The notes under the pieces were generated by a model. That model was given only the letters and a program-made list of their open reading frames with translations, was not told the DNA's origin and did not search any database. Made by a program: the position numbers and the translations under genes. This document shows positions 20,479 through 29,515 of a stretch of 64,000 nt of DNA, one piece after another. How positions within the stretch are numbered: the first letter of the stretch is position 1; each line of letters begins with the position of its first letter. Origin of the DNA: Acetobacter cibinongensis (GTDB lineage Bacteria; Pseudomonadota; Alphaproteobacteria; Acetobacterales; Acetobacteraceae); NCBI RefSeq assembly GCF_000963925.1, contig NZ_BAMV01000008.1, forward strand, positions 62,001 through 126,000, written 5' to 3'.

Positions 20479-20948
20479 GCGCCACCGCCATTCTGCCCGG
20501 ATGGCAGGCTGATGCGGCGGGAGCGCAGACGGGCTTCCGCACGGCGCTCCTCTGCTGCTTTTGGCTCCCAGATCTGGAAGGTACGCCCGACACCCATGAA
20601 GGCGGCTGTGGCGCAGCCTGTCAGGCCTGCATGGTCACGCAGAAAATCCGGAAGAATAATCCGGCCTTCGCGGTCGGGGTCTATGGGGTAGGCATCAGCA
20701 TACAGGGCTGCTGCCAGGTCATCATGGGCATCGGAGAACATATCCAGCCGGTCCAGCGGCTGTGTCAGGTGAGCGAACACGGCAGCCGGCCACGCTTCAA
20801 CACAGGGTAGTGTGTGTGAGGGCCGAAGAATCACCAGTGCGTCGCCTTCCATATGCTGTGCTTTGAGAACGGTACGGAACCCGGCCGGAATAGAAACGCG
20901 CCCTTTGGCGTCGAATCGATTTTCATGCGTGCCGAGAAACACCCCCAC
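20475..20948 (-). CDS. mraZ: Transcriptional regulator MraZ
   Basis: DNA-binding protein heading the dcw cluster. The 157-residue product has two SpoVT/AbrB-type halves: [20 protein letters not shown] and [20 protein letters not shown]. The start is GTG at 20948, chosen because translation from it gives the family N-terminus ([12 protein letters not shown]) and a GGAAGGA ribosome site lies 10-16 bases upstream. In E. coli MraZ represses its own operon through TGGGN repeats; a matching array lies about 85-110 bp upstream here. Confidence 0.95.
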   Translation of the reverse strand: MGVFLGTHENRFDAKGRVSIPAGFRTVLKAQHMEGDALVILRPSHTLPCVEAWPAAVFAHLTQPLDRLDMFSDAHDDLAAALYADAYPIDPDREGRIILPDFLRDHAGLTGCATAAFMGVGRTFQIWEPKAAEERRAEARLRSRRISLPSGQNGGGA

Positions 20949-21033
20949 GAAACACGTTTTCCTTCCGAGTCAGACCCTTCCGTTCACGGGATAATGGGAA
21001 CGGTACCGTCAACACCACTCTCATGGTGTGATT

Positions 21034-21058
21034 TGGGATAGCATGGGATTTTATGGGA
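21034..21058 (-). promoter_or_regulatory. MraZ box array (three TGGGA repeats, 10-bp period)
   Basis: Read on the plus strand, TGGGA occurs at 21034-21038, 21044-21048 and 21054-21058, each pair separated by exactly 5 bases. This is the TGGGN-N5 arrangement described for MraZ binding. The array lies 86-110 bp upstream of the mraZ GTG and overlaps a -10-like TAAAAT on the minus strand (21048-21053), with a weak CTGTTG 17 bp before it. That geometry fits autorepression. The repeats read in the direction opposite to transcription. Confidence 0.72.
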
Positions 21059-21179
21059 AGCAAATCAAAACAACAGAAAAAGTAGCAGAAAACTGCGATT
21101 TATAAAGTAATATGCCAGAATAGTTTATGAGGCCAGAGACCCGAATACTGAATAGCGCAACAAGAGATTGTCACTATTT

Positions 21180-21194
21180 GTTCTCATTATGTTC
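21180..21194. promoter_or_regulatory. Possible alphaproteobacterial LexA box (GTTC-N7-GTTC)
   Basis: GTTC at 21180-21183 and 21191-21194 with exactly 7 bases between, embedded in a T-rich context, matches the alphaproteobacterial SOS operator. About two matches to the 8 fixed bases are expected by chance in a window this size counting both strands, so the match alone is weak. Its position in the mraZ upstream region is what makes it notable. Confidence 0.3.
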
Positions 21195-21262
21195 TCGTTT
21201 TTGGTGTGAGCACCCCAGAACGGGACACAAAATCCCATGAAATGGCCAAAATGTGGAGAAAT

Positions 21263-21673
<411 letters not shown>

Positions 21674-21680
21674 GGGAGGC

Positions 21681-21709
21681 ACCCTGCGTCGGCGCGCACG
21701 GCAGGTCAA
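21681..21709 (-). promoter_or_regulatory. Candidate promoter of rnpB
   Basis: Minus-strand TTGACC (21704-21709), 17 bp, then CAGGGT (21681-21686), a few bases upstream of helix P1. The -35 is good and the -10 is poor, but the spacing and position suit a stable RNA start. Confidence 0.4.
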
Positions 21710-21796
21710 GGGCTGTTAAGAAAACTCTTGTCTGTAAAATGCGGGTCGGCACTTTATTGCGTCGTGTCACACAGTCAGGGAAGGACAGGAAATCTG

Positions 21797-22891
21797 ATGG
21801 CTGAGAGTGTAATGCACAGGGCCAAGAGAGTAGATCCGGTGCGTCCCAACATGGCCTCGCGCTTATTGCTGTTGGCATTGCGCATGCAGGCGGGCAAGGT
21901 GCGCAAAAAGAAAGCCGCGCACGCCCCGCGTCATGACGCTGTGCCTGAAACTCCTACCGCTGAACACGGTGAGGACGATATTACCGAGATCATGCGGGAG
22001 CAGGCTGCGGCGTCTCACCGCACCCAAGCAGGTTTTCTCAAAGCTCTGCGCAAGGCTATGGATGCCCCTTCGTTCCCGGTTGGCCTCTCCTCCCTGCAAG
22101 TGCGGCGCGTGGTGCGGGTGCAGGTACCTGGGGCTGCCGGGCCTATGGCGGCAAAGCTTTATCTGCCGCGGGGCCGCATAAAAGGCGCGGTGCTGTTTTT
22201 GCACGGGGGCGGCTTTGTGCATTGCGGCCTGAATTCGCACCACGGTATGTGCTGCCGCCTTGCCCGAATTTCCGGTGCCGCGGTTTTGTTGCCCAACTAT
22301 CGGCTGGCTCCGGAACATCCTTTTCCTGCCGCGGCAGATGATGCCCTGAGTGCTCTACGTTGGGTATCAGACCTCTCACGCAGGTTCTGGGGCGGGGCTG
22401 TTGCGGTTGCCGGAGATAGTGCAGGCGGAAATCTTGCTGCTGTTGTCTCACAGGATGCCAAGGCAGGGTTGGCCCCTATGCCGCTGCTCCAGCTTTTATA
22501 TTATCCCTCGCTTTACGGTGCGCGGGAGTTTCCGTCTCACCAACATTATGCGGAGGGGTATTTCCTCTCCCGCCGGACCATGCAGTGGTATGGAGAGTGT
22601 TACATTGCACAGCCACAAGACTGGTCAGCCCCGCGCTTCGTACCCGGTGAGAGCCCGGATCTACGCGGGTTACCTTCTGCGGTGATCATCACGGCGGAAT
22701 GTGACCCAATGCGGGACGAAGGGGCGGCCTATGCCAAGGCACTCAGGCGTGCAGGCGTTGCTGTGCAGTATGACTGCTACAAGGGAGCCTTACATGGCTT
22801 CCTGAATTTTTATGCGTTTATGCCATACGGCAAAAAGGCCCTGCGGGAGGGTGGCAGAGCCTTGCGGGGGGCTTTTGCGGCGTCCCGTTAA
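21797..22891 (+). CDS. Alpha/beta hydrolase, HSL (hormone-sensitive lipase) family esterase
   Basis: Probable carboxylic-ester hydrolase. The 364-residue product has the HSL oxyanion motif HGGG (136-139), the nucleophile motif GDSAGG (Ser208), acid Asp303 in ECDPMRDEG and His333 in ALHGF, a complete triad in family order. An Arg/Lys-rich N-terminal stretch of about 100 residues precedes the fold and contains no obvious signal peptide, so it is probably cytoplasmic. The start at 21797 has an AAGGACAGG ribosome site; longer in-frame extensions would run through rnpB. Its stop codon overlaps the stop of the convergent gene at 22888. Substrate unknown. Confidence 0.85.
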   Translation: MAESVMHRAKRVDPVRPNMASRLLLLALRMQAGKVRKKKAAHAPRHDAVPETPTAEHGEDDITEIMREQAAASHRTQAGFLKALRKAMDAPSFPVGLSSLQVRRVVRVQVPGAAGPMAAKLYLPRGRIKGAVLFLHGGGFVHCGLNSHHGMCCRLARISGAAVLLPNYRLAPEHPFPAAADDALSALRWVSDLSRRFWGGAVAVAGDSAGGNLAAVVSQDAKAGLAPMPLLQLLYYPSLYGAREFPSHQHYAEGYFLSRRTMQWYGECYIAQPQDWSAPRFVPGESPDLRGLPSAVIITAECDPMRDEGAAYAKALRRAGVAVQYDCYKGALHGFLNFYAFMPYGKKALREGGRALRGAFAASR

Positions 22892-23331
22892 GGGATGGGG
22901 TGAAACGTGCCCGGAGACCCCTGATCGGACGTGATCGTCCGGTTCAGGCGGTCAACCCGCAGAGTAAACAATTTTGGCAGGTCATCTTTCGGGCCGGGGC
23001 AGGTGCCTGAATGCTTCTGCATGACATCAATGCGGGACCCGGTTGAGGGGTCATTGCCGTTTACAACAAACAGCAGGCAGTCCGGGTTGTCGTGCGACAT
23101 CCCGTTATGGGTCACCAGCACGCGCAGGTGCCGTACCAGTGCCGTATCATCAAACCAGCTTTCAGGCCGGAACGTGTAACGGTCTGCCATTGTGTCCAGC
23201 ACCCCGCTTTTGGCAAGGCCAATGACCAGCACGGTAATGGGCAATACCAGCATAAGGCGGCGCACAATATGCTGCCGCAGGGTACGTTTTTTGAAGGGAC
23301 CGCGTGGGGTCAGGGTCGGTTTTTTGCTCAT
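22888..23331 (-). CDS. Small single-pass membrane protein coupled to zwf (unknown function)
   Basis: I do not recognise the family. The 147-residue product has a strongly basic N-terminus, one membrane helix (about 29-43, LVLPITVLVIGLAKSGV) and a probably periplasmic domain with two cysteines (CLLFVV and GTCPGP) that could form a disulfide. Its ATG overlaps the zwf stop by 4 bases, so it is translated from the zwf transcript. A role linked to carbon metabolism would be inference from position only. Its stop overlaps the end of the convergent esterase gene. Confidence 0.75.
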   Translation of the reverse strand: MSKKPTLTPRGPFKKRTLRQHIVRRLMLVLPITVLVIGLAKSGVLDTMADRYTFRPESWFDDTALVRHLRVLVTHNGMSHDNPDCLLFVVNGNDPSTGSRIDVMQKHSGTCPGPKDDLPKLFTLRVDRLNRTITSDQGSPGTFHPIP

Positions 23332-24800
23332 GTCAGCATATCTTCGTGCCAGAGTGCACCATCACGCGCAAGCAGGGCGCGTGTGGAAGCGGGGCCCCAG
23401 CTACCCGCCGGGTAAGGCTCAAGCGGAGACTGCGCTTCCCGCCATGAGGTCAGGATAGGTTCAATCCAGCGCCAGGACGCCTCAACCTCATCCCGGCGGA
23501 TGAACAGGGCCGGGTTACCACGTACCGCATCCAGCAGCAGACGCTCATACGAATCGTGGTACGCGATGTTGAACTGTTTTTCGTAAGACATGCTCAGGTC
23601 AGCATTGCGGACCCGGAACCCGCCAACGCCGGGGTCTTTTGTTGCCAGAACGAGCGACACACCCTCTTCCGGCCCAATACGAATAACCAGACGCCCCGGA
23701 GAGGGCGTGTTGGAGAAAATGGACCAGACTTGTGGGCGCAGTTGCAAAACAATCTCGGTTGTCTTGGCGGCCATGCGCTTGCCTGTGCGCAGATAGAAGG
23801 GGGTGTTGCCCCAGCGCGAGGTGCGAATTTTGGTCCGGATGGCCACAAACGTCTCGGTGTGGGAGGAGCGGGAACGCCCCAAGTCTTCTGTGTAGCCACA
23901 TACCTTCTGCTCATCAATGCGACCAGCAACATACTGACCACGAATGACGTTGAGCCGCACCATATCGGGTGTCATGGGGCGCAGGGCGTTAAGAACTTTC
24001 AGCTTTTCGTTTCTGAGGTCATCAGCGCTGAGAGAGGCCGGAGCATCCATGGCCAACATGCACAGAACCTGAAGCAGATGGTTCTGGACCATGTCCCGCA
24101 TCGCGCCAGATTCGTCATAATATGCGCCGCGTGTCCCCACACCAACTGTTTCTGCTGCCGTAATCTGCACGTGAGCAATAGCGTCAGAGTTCCACAGTTT
24201 TTCCAGCACAGGGTTGGCAAAACGGAGGGCCAGAAGATTTTGTACGCCTTCTTTGCCCAGATAGTGGTCGATCCGGTAAATGGCGTCTTCCGCAAAAAAG
24301 CGACCAACTCCGTCATTGATCTCGGTAGCCGTTTTCAGATCGACCCCAATGGGCTTTTCCAGCACGACACGAGTGAGGGGTGTTATCAGCCCATGCGTGG
24401 ACAGGGCCGCACAGAGCGGCGCATAAAGCCCCGGTGCCGTGGCAAGGTAAAAGACGCGCGTCCGGCTTGGGTCCGCCAAAACGGCCTTCAGGTCTGTCCA
24501 GTCACTCTCCGGCTTGGTCGCGTCCAGCGCGACATACGTGACAAGCTCCAGAAAGCGCTCAAGCACGGCAGAGTCTTTTGCTGTCTCAGGCGCAAATTCC
24601 TTGAGAGTTGCCCGAACCTGCTGCCGAAATTTTTCCGGCGTGTGCGCTGAGCGTGCCACGCACACTATCCGGGCGTCTGCCGTAAATTCCTGCGCATGGA
24701 AACGGCGCAGAAACGCTGGCAACAGCTTACGCATGGTCAGATCGCCCGTTGCGCCAAATATGACGAAATCAAACGGATCAATCTGGTTGATGTGAGCCAT
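23328..24800 (-). CDS. zwf: Glucose-6-phosphate 1-dehydrogenase
   Basis: Oxidises glucose-6-phosphate to 6-phosphogluconolactone, feeding the pentose phosphate pathway, the main sugar route in acetic acid bacteria. The 490-residue product has the dinucleotide-binding N-terminus VIFGATGDLTMRKLLPAF and the active-site signature RIDHYLGKEGVQNLL. Also present are the substrate-binding KPIG motif and a C-terminal RWIEPILTSW-type segment. Length is normal. Confidence 0.97.
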   Translation of the reverse strand: MAHINQIDPFDFVIFGATGDLTMRKLLPAFLRRFHAQEFTADARIVCVARSAHTPEKFRQQVRATLKEFAPETAKDSAVLERFLELVTYVALDATKPESDWTDLKAVLADPSRTRVFYLATAPGLYAPLCAALSTHGLITPLTRVVLEKPIGVDLKTATEINDGVGRFFAEDAIYRIDHYLGKEGVQNLLALRFANPVLEKLWNSDAIAHVQITAAETVGVGTRGAYYDESGAMRDMVQNHLLQVLCMLAMDAPASLSADDLRNEKLKVLNALRPMTPDMVRLNVIRGQYVAGRIDEQKVCGYTEDLGRSRSSHTETFVAIRTKIRTSRWGNTPFYLRTGKRMAAKTTEIVLQLRPQVWSIFSNTPSPGRLVIRIGPEEGVSLVLATKDPGVGGFRVRNADLSMSYEKQFNIAYHDSYERLLLDAVRGNPALFIRRDEVEASWRWIEPILTSWREAQSPLEPYPAGSWGPASTRALLARDGALWHEDMLT

Positions 24801-25059
24801 GGTGTTTTACTTCCGCAAGATAGGGGACAAGCCTCTTGCCCCGGCAGCCGGAGGGCAGTGGTACAAAGCTGGCCACAAGCCAACTGCAACAGGGGGCGCG
24901 TGTTGCGAGAGGGTTTGTCTGCAAGGCCTCTGGCTGTCAAGGCAATTGACCGCGCGCGCTGTGCGCGATAAGCCCGCCGCTTTGGTGGTCTGGTCTAGCA
25001 TGCAGGGGTGCTGCATGGTCAAGGCTCTGGCCACGGCAAGCGAACAGGGGAACAGACGC

Positions 25060-25332
25060 ATGGATACCGAAGGTTTTTCCAGTGGGGAAGATGCCGCTGT
25101 AGGTGGTATTGCCGCAGACCGTCTGCGCAGCATTATCGAACGTGTTGAGCGGCTTGAGGAAGAGCGCAAGGCGCTGGCTGGCGACATTAAAGACATTTTT
25201 ACCGAGGCAAAGTCCGCCGGGTTTGATGTCAAGGTGATCAAGCAGATCATCCGCCAGCGTAAGCAGGAACCGGCCGAGATTGAGGAGCAGGAAACCCTGC
25301 TTGATATCTATCGTCGTGCACTGGGTATGTAA
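25060..25332 (+). CDS. gapR: GapR-type nucleoid protein (DUF2312)
   Basis: A 90-residue protein with the DUF2312 core: IAADRLRSIIERVERLEEERK, then DIKDIFTEAKSAGFDVKVIK, then IIRQRK. In Caulobacter, GapR is a DNA-bound chromosome-structuring protein that recognises overtwisted DNA and is needed for replication and division. The start at 25060 has an AGGGGAA ribosome site and gives the usual length. It is divergent from zwf across a 259-base spacer. Confidence 0.9.
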   Translation: MDTEGFSSGEDAAVGGIAADRLRSIIERVERLEEERKALAGDIKDIFTEAKSAGFDVKVIKQIIRQRKQEPAEIEEQETLLDIYRRALGM

Positions 25333-25435
25333 GAATTAAGGTGTCTGGTTGCGTACCGTGCCGCGCATGTGCCAAGCGCGTGGCGGACCGGTATAAGACT
25401 AGGCCATAGATGATGGCGCGTGGGGTCTGTTAAAC

Positions 25436-26110
25436 ATGATGTCAGTGTCTTTTCCTGAATGGATGCCGCTTTGGGCACAGCTCCTGTTTCTGGCAGTGGC
25501 TGTGGTGTTCGGGCTGGGTTTCCTGATGATGCCCTTTGCCGTTTTTGGGGTAAAAGGGCGGCTGGCCCAGTTGGAATTGCAGGTGCAGGAACTGCATGCT
25601 GATGTGCGGGCAATTTCCATGCGGCTGGCATCAGCACAAGGCGTGGTAGAGACCGGCAATCTGTCACGTGACATGTTTGACCGGCCTGCAGACCCGCCGC
25701 AACTGCGGGCTGTGGTGGAGGAAATCCGGCCTCCTGAGCCACCCAAACCAGCCGTGGTGCCTCCAGCCCCGACAGTTCTGACACCCGTCAGAGCGCCACG
25801 TGTGTCAGATGCCTATGAACCGCGGCAGGATGCGCCTCCCGTACCCCATAGTGCACCAGAGCGCAGCAACGGGCCCACGGGCCGTCGTATGCCGTGGCAC
25901 GAAGAGGCGAAGGGGCGCGATGAGTTTGGTCGTCAGGAACGGCGCGTGGATGAAGTCTGGCGTGACCGGGCACCAGATGCCAACCAGTTACCTTACCGGC
26001 CCGACTTTAGCCGTGAGCGTGAAAGCCTGCGCAAGCCGTATGCGGCGCAGCAGGAAATGGGACGGACAGAGCCTGTGTTAAACTGGCCACCGCGTACACC
26101 ATCAGCATAA
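25436..26110 (+). CDS. Membrane-anchored coiled-coil protein with Pro-rich tail (unknown)
   Basis: The 224-residue product starts with a hydrophobic segment (about 12-38), followed by a short coiled coil (LAQLELQVQELHADVRAIS, about 43-65). The rest is a Pro/Arg-rich, probably disordered tail of about 150 residues. No family was recognised; the layout resembles small inner-membrane scaffold proteins. Two adjacent ATG codons could serve as start. It follows gapR by 103 bases on the same strand and ends at a shared terminator. Confidence 0.65.
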   Translation: MMSVSFPEWMPLWAQLLFLAVAVVFGLGFLMMPFAVFGVKGRLAQLELQVQELHADVRAISMRLASAQGVVETGNLSRDMFDRPADPPQLRAVVEEIRPPEPPKPAVVPPAPTVLTPVRAPRVSDAYEPRQDAPPVPHSAPERSNGPTGRRMPWHEEAKGRDEFGRQERRVDEVWRDRAPDANQLPYRPDFSRERESLRKPYAAQQEMGRTEPVLNWPPRTPSA

Positions 26111-26124
26111 AGTGGCTGCATGAT

Positions 26125-26153
26125 AAAAAGGCTCCTCTACAGGAGCCTTTTTT
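26125..26153. terminator. Bidirectional Rho-independent terminator
   Basis: Perfect 9-bp stem AAGGCTCCT/AGGAGCCTT with CTAC loop, flanked by A-run on the left and T-run on the right, so it can stop transcription both from the coiled-coil gene (+) and from convergent proB (-). Confidence 0.88.
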
Positions 26154-26164
26154 ATGGGCAGAAC

Positions 26165-27295
26165 TCAGACCATTACCAGATCATCACGATGGATCAATTC
26201 ATCGCGGCCCTGCCAGCCGAGAATACTCATGAGTTCTGAGGACCGATGGCCTGCAATACGGCGGGCGTCGTCCGCATCATAAGAAGACAGGCCACGGGCC
26301 AGCAGGCGTCCGGTCTCGTCCGTAACGGTGACCAGATCCCCCTGTGTGAAGTTGCCTCGCACTCCTTTGACACCAGCCGGGAGCAGAGAGCCACCCTGCT
26401 GCAAGGCTTCTGCCGCGCCGGGATCGACCATAATTTCTCCCGCAGGGGTCAGGCTGCCAGCAATCCACTGTTTGCGGGCTGTCTGGCTGCATGTCTGTGG
26501 TAAAAACCATGAGCAACGCGCGCCCTCCAACAAGGCGCGGAGGGGGTGGTCCGTTTTGCCCAGAGCAATAGCCATGGCGCAACCGGAGCGTGTTGCCAGT
26601 TTGGCAGCCAGCAACTTTGTTCGCATACCGCCAGAAGAATAACCGGGTGGTGGCTCTCCTCCCATGGCTTCGATTTCTGCGGTCATGGCTTCAATAATCG
26701 GGAGGTGCTGGGCAGCGGGGTCTGTGCGCGGGTCTGCCGTATAAAGCCCATCAATGTCGGACAGGAGCACCAGTTGGTCTGCATCAATCATCTGGGCGAC
26801 GCGGGCTGCCAAGCGGTCATTGTCACCAAAACGAATTTCCGCAGTGGCAATCGTATCGTTTTCGTTAATGACTGGTACACAGCCAAGGCCCAACAGGGTT
26901 TCCAGAGTGGCACGCGCATTCAGGTAACGTTTGCGGTCTTCCGTGTCGTCCGGTGTCAGGAGAAGTTGGGCGGCTGTCAGACCATGGGCGGAAAGGGCAT
27001 CGCTCCAAGCTTGTGCCAGACTGATCTGGCCAACGGCTGCCGCAGCCTGTTTTTCTGCCAAACGGAGCGGGCCTGCTGTCAGGCCCAGCGTATGGCGGGC
27101 CAGCGCAATAGCGCCAGAGGACACAATAACCACATCCGTGCCTTGCTTACGTAATGACGCAATATCTGCCGCAACACTACGTAACCAGTCCTGTCGTGGC
27201 GCGGCCTTATCTGCATTCACAACAAGTGCGCTGCCAATTTTAACGACAAGGCGTCGTGCAGAAGCAAGGGAGGGGAGGGAGGCGCGTCCGATCAT
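26165..27295 (-). CDS. proB: Glutamate 5-kinase
   Basis: First enzyme of proline synthesis, phosphorylating the gamma-carboxyl of glutamate. The 376-residue product has an amino-acid kinase domain (VVKIGSALVV at the start, VIVSSGAIALA, INENDTIATAEIRFGDNDRL, YSSGGMRTKLLAAK) and a C-terminal PUA domain of about 80 residues (GSLLPAGVKGVRGNFTQGD onward). It lies downstream of obgE, a common order in Proteobacteria. Confidence 0.96.
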   Translation of the reverse strand: MIGRASLPSLASARRLVVKIGSALVVNADKAAPRQDWLRSVAADIASLRKQGTDVVIVSSGAIALARHTLGLTAGPLRLAEKQAAAAVGQISLAQAWSDALSAHGLTAAQLLLTPDDTEDRKRYLNARATLETLLGLGCVPVINENDTIATAEIRFGDNDRLAARVAQMIDADQLVLLSDIDGLYTADPRTDPAAQHLPIIEAMTAEIEAMGGEPPPGYSSGGMRTKLLAAKLATRSGCAMAIALGKTDHPLRALLEGARCSWFLPQTCSQTARKQWIAGSLTPAGEIMVDPGAAEALQQGGSLLPAGVKGVRGNFTQGDLVTVTDETGRLLARGLSSYDADDARRIAGHRSSELMSILGWQGRDELIHRDDLVMV

Positions 27296-27402
27296 GTCAA
27301 ATCCGTTTGTGCAGAAAGCTTAAAGGCTCAACTGGGAGCGCAGTAAAGCATAGTCTGGCCGCACGGTGTATCCGTTAGCGCAACAAGTAAACGCAAAAAA
27401 TG

Positions 27403-27442
27403 AAAAGCTGGGGCAGCAGAAGTAAAACTTTGTTACCCCAGC
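27403..27442 (-). terminator. Probable terminator after obgE
   Basis: Minus-strand stem GCTGGGG/CCCCAGC (27436-27442 with 27407-27413) followed by TTTTC. The loop is 22 bases, longer than usual, so strength is uncertain. Confidence 0.5.
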
Positions 27443-27448
27443 GTGGTG

Positions 27449-28477
<1,029 letters not shown>

Positions 28478-28494
28478 TCAGGGCGGCTGGATGC

Positions 28495-28524
28495 AAAAAA
28501 GGGCCGATCCTTGAGGACCGGCCC
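28495..28524 (-). terminator. Terminator/attenuator between rpmA and obgE
   Basis: Minus-strand stem GGGCCGGTCC/GGATCGGCCC (10 bp with a G-T pair, TCAA loop) followed by six T. It sits 48 bases after the rpmA stop and 26 bases before the obgE start, so obgE should depend on read-through or a promoter inside rpmA. Confidence 0.85.
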
Positions 28525-28572
28525 CTTCTGCTGTTCCAGCCACGGAAAAACGCGTGGTGGAAACGCTAATGC

Positions 28573-28842
28573 TTATTCAGCAGCAGCCGGCAGTGCGTCC
28601 ACAGAAACGTGCACACGGCCTTCAGCGCGACGTTCAAAACGAACGCTGCCATCAATCAGGGCAAACAGGGTGTGGTCACGACCAACACCAACGTTAGCAC
28701 CAGCTTTCATCTTCGTGCCGCGCTGGCGGATGATGATGTTGCCTGCGATAACGCCTTCGCCACCGAATTTTTTAACGCCAAGGCGGCGTCCGGCGCTGTC
28801 GCGCCCGTTGCGGGATGAACCGCCAGCTTTCTTTTGTGCCAT
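28573..28842 (-). CDS. rpmA: 50S ribosomal protein L27
   Basis: Full-length L27 (89 residues) near the peptidyl-transferase centre. It begins [20 protein letters not shown] and contains [18 protein letters not shown] and [19 protein letters not shown], the family core. There is no cleavable N-terminal extension of the Firmicute type. It follows rplU by 53 bases. Confidence 0.98.
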   Translation of the reverse strand: MAQKKAGGSSRNGRDSAGRRLGVKKFGGEGVIAGNIIIRQRGTKMKAGANVGVGRDHTLFALIDGSVRFERRAEGRVHVSVDALPAAAE

Positions 28843-28895
28843 GACCTAAGTCCTCTCCTGGTCTTGCCTGCTCTTAATACCCTGTGAAAGGGTGA

Positions 28896-29210
28896 TTAGG
28901 CGGCGTTGATCTCTTGAATGCGCAGAACGGTAACCGGCTGACGGTGGCCATTCTTGCGGCGGCTGTTCTGCCGGCGGCGCTTCTTGAAGATGATGACCTT
29001 CTTGAGGCGGTCCTGAGCGACGACAGTTGCTGTAACCTTAGCGCCAGCCACGATAGGGGCACCAATGGTGGTGGAGCCTTCGCCACCAACAGCCAGAACT
29101 TCGTCAAACGTTACGGTTGCGCCAGCTTCAACTTCGAGCTTTTCAACCTTGAGCACCATGTTGGGCTCAACCCGGTACTGCTTGCCGCCTGTGCGGATAA
29201 CTGCGAACAT
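28896..29210 (-). CDS. rplU: 50S ribosomal protein L21
   Basis: 104-residue L21 beginning [17 protein letters not shown], with the conserved C-terminal [15 protein letters not shown] and TVLRIQEI. The ATG at 29210 is the family start and has an AGAGAGA-type ribosome site. In-frame codons upstream to 29306 are leader and not coding. A promoter lies about 120 bases upstream, leaving a long leader. Confidence 0.97.
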   Translation of the reverse strand: MFAVIRTGGKQYRVEPNMVLKVEKLEVEAGATVTFDEVLAVGGEGSTTIGAPIVAGAKVTATVVAQDRLKKVIIFKKRRRQNSRRKNGHRQPVTVLRIQEINAA

Positions 29211-29333
29211 ACTAAATGATCTCTCTTTCCGATCTCTCAACCTCCCGCGGCGGTGTGCAGGCGAGGGGTCTGGACGCTTTTTGTTCTTGTGCCGCGCATG
29301 CGACATGCCTCCATCTTTGTGGAGTGGTTGGGC

Positions 29334-29363
29334 CTTTTACGGGGTAGGCGCCGCATTCGTCAA
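29334..29363 (-). promoter_or_regulatory. Candidate promoter of rplU-rpmA
   Basis: Minus-strand TTGACG (29358-29363) and TAAAAG (29334-29339) with an 18-bp spacer. The predicted leader to the rplU ATG is about 115 bases, long enough for translational or attenuation control of the ribosomal genes. Confidence 0.55.
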
Positions 29364-29385
29364 CAGGAAGTTGCGGCCAACCTGC

Positions 29386-29414
29386 TTGCGCAGCCTGAAA
29401 ACCGTGCTTATAAG
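29386..29414 (+). promoter_or_regulatory. Promoter of tRNA-Ser(CGA)
   Basis: TTGCGC (29386-29391), 17 bp, TATAAG (29409-29414), placing the start about 5 bases before the mature tRNA. It is back to back with the rplU promoter, the two -35 elements being 22 bp apart. Confidence 0.65.
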
Positions 29415-29425
29415 CCACACCTTAC

Positions 29426-29515
29426 GGAGAGATGCCGGAGCGGTCGAACGGGGCGGTCTCGAAAACCGTTGTGCTAGCAATAGTACCTAGGGTTCGAATC
29501 CCTATCTCTCCGCCA
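29426..29515 (+). tRNA. tRNA-Ser (anticodon CGA)
   Basis: 90-base class II tRNA. The acceptor stem GGAGAGA (29426-29432) pairs with TCTCTCC (29505-29511), followed by discriminator G and encoded CCA (29513-29515). The anticodon loop is CTCGAAA, giving CGA, which reads UCG serine codons. The extra arm and T-loop GGTTCGAATCC are present. Confidence 0.95.

Larger units (their letters stand above)
20949..21262. other. Intergenic control region between rnpB and mraZ
   Basis: No convincing gene in 314 bases. It holds the MraZ-box array, a candidate mraZ promoter and a LexA-like direct repeat, all listed separately. On the minus strand an ATG inside the LexA-like site opens a 20-codon frame (MRTNSDNLLLRYSVFGSLAS), which has no recognisable ribosome site and is not called as a gene. 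Confidence 0.6.

Noticed and set aside
23556-24650. 364-codon open frame antisense to zwf
   Set aside because: zwf on the minus strand is unambiguous; the antisense product shows no domain and no ribosome site.
28896-29306. Longer rplU start at 29306
   Set aside because: The added 32 residues are Arg/Lys-rich and absent from L21; the ATG at 29210 gives the family start.
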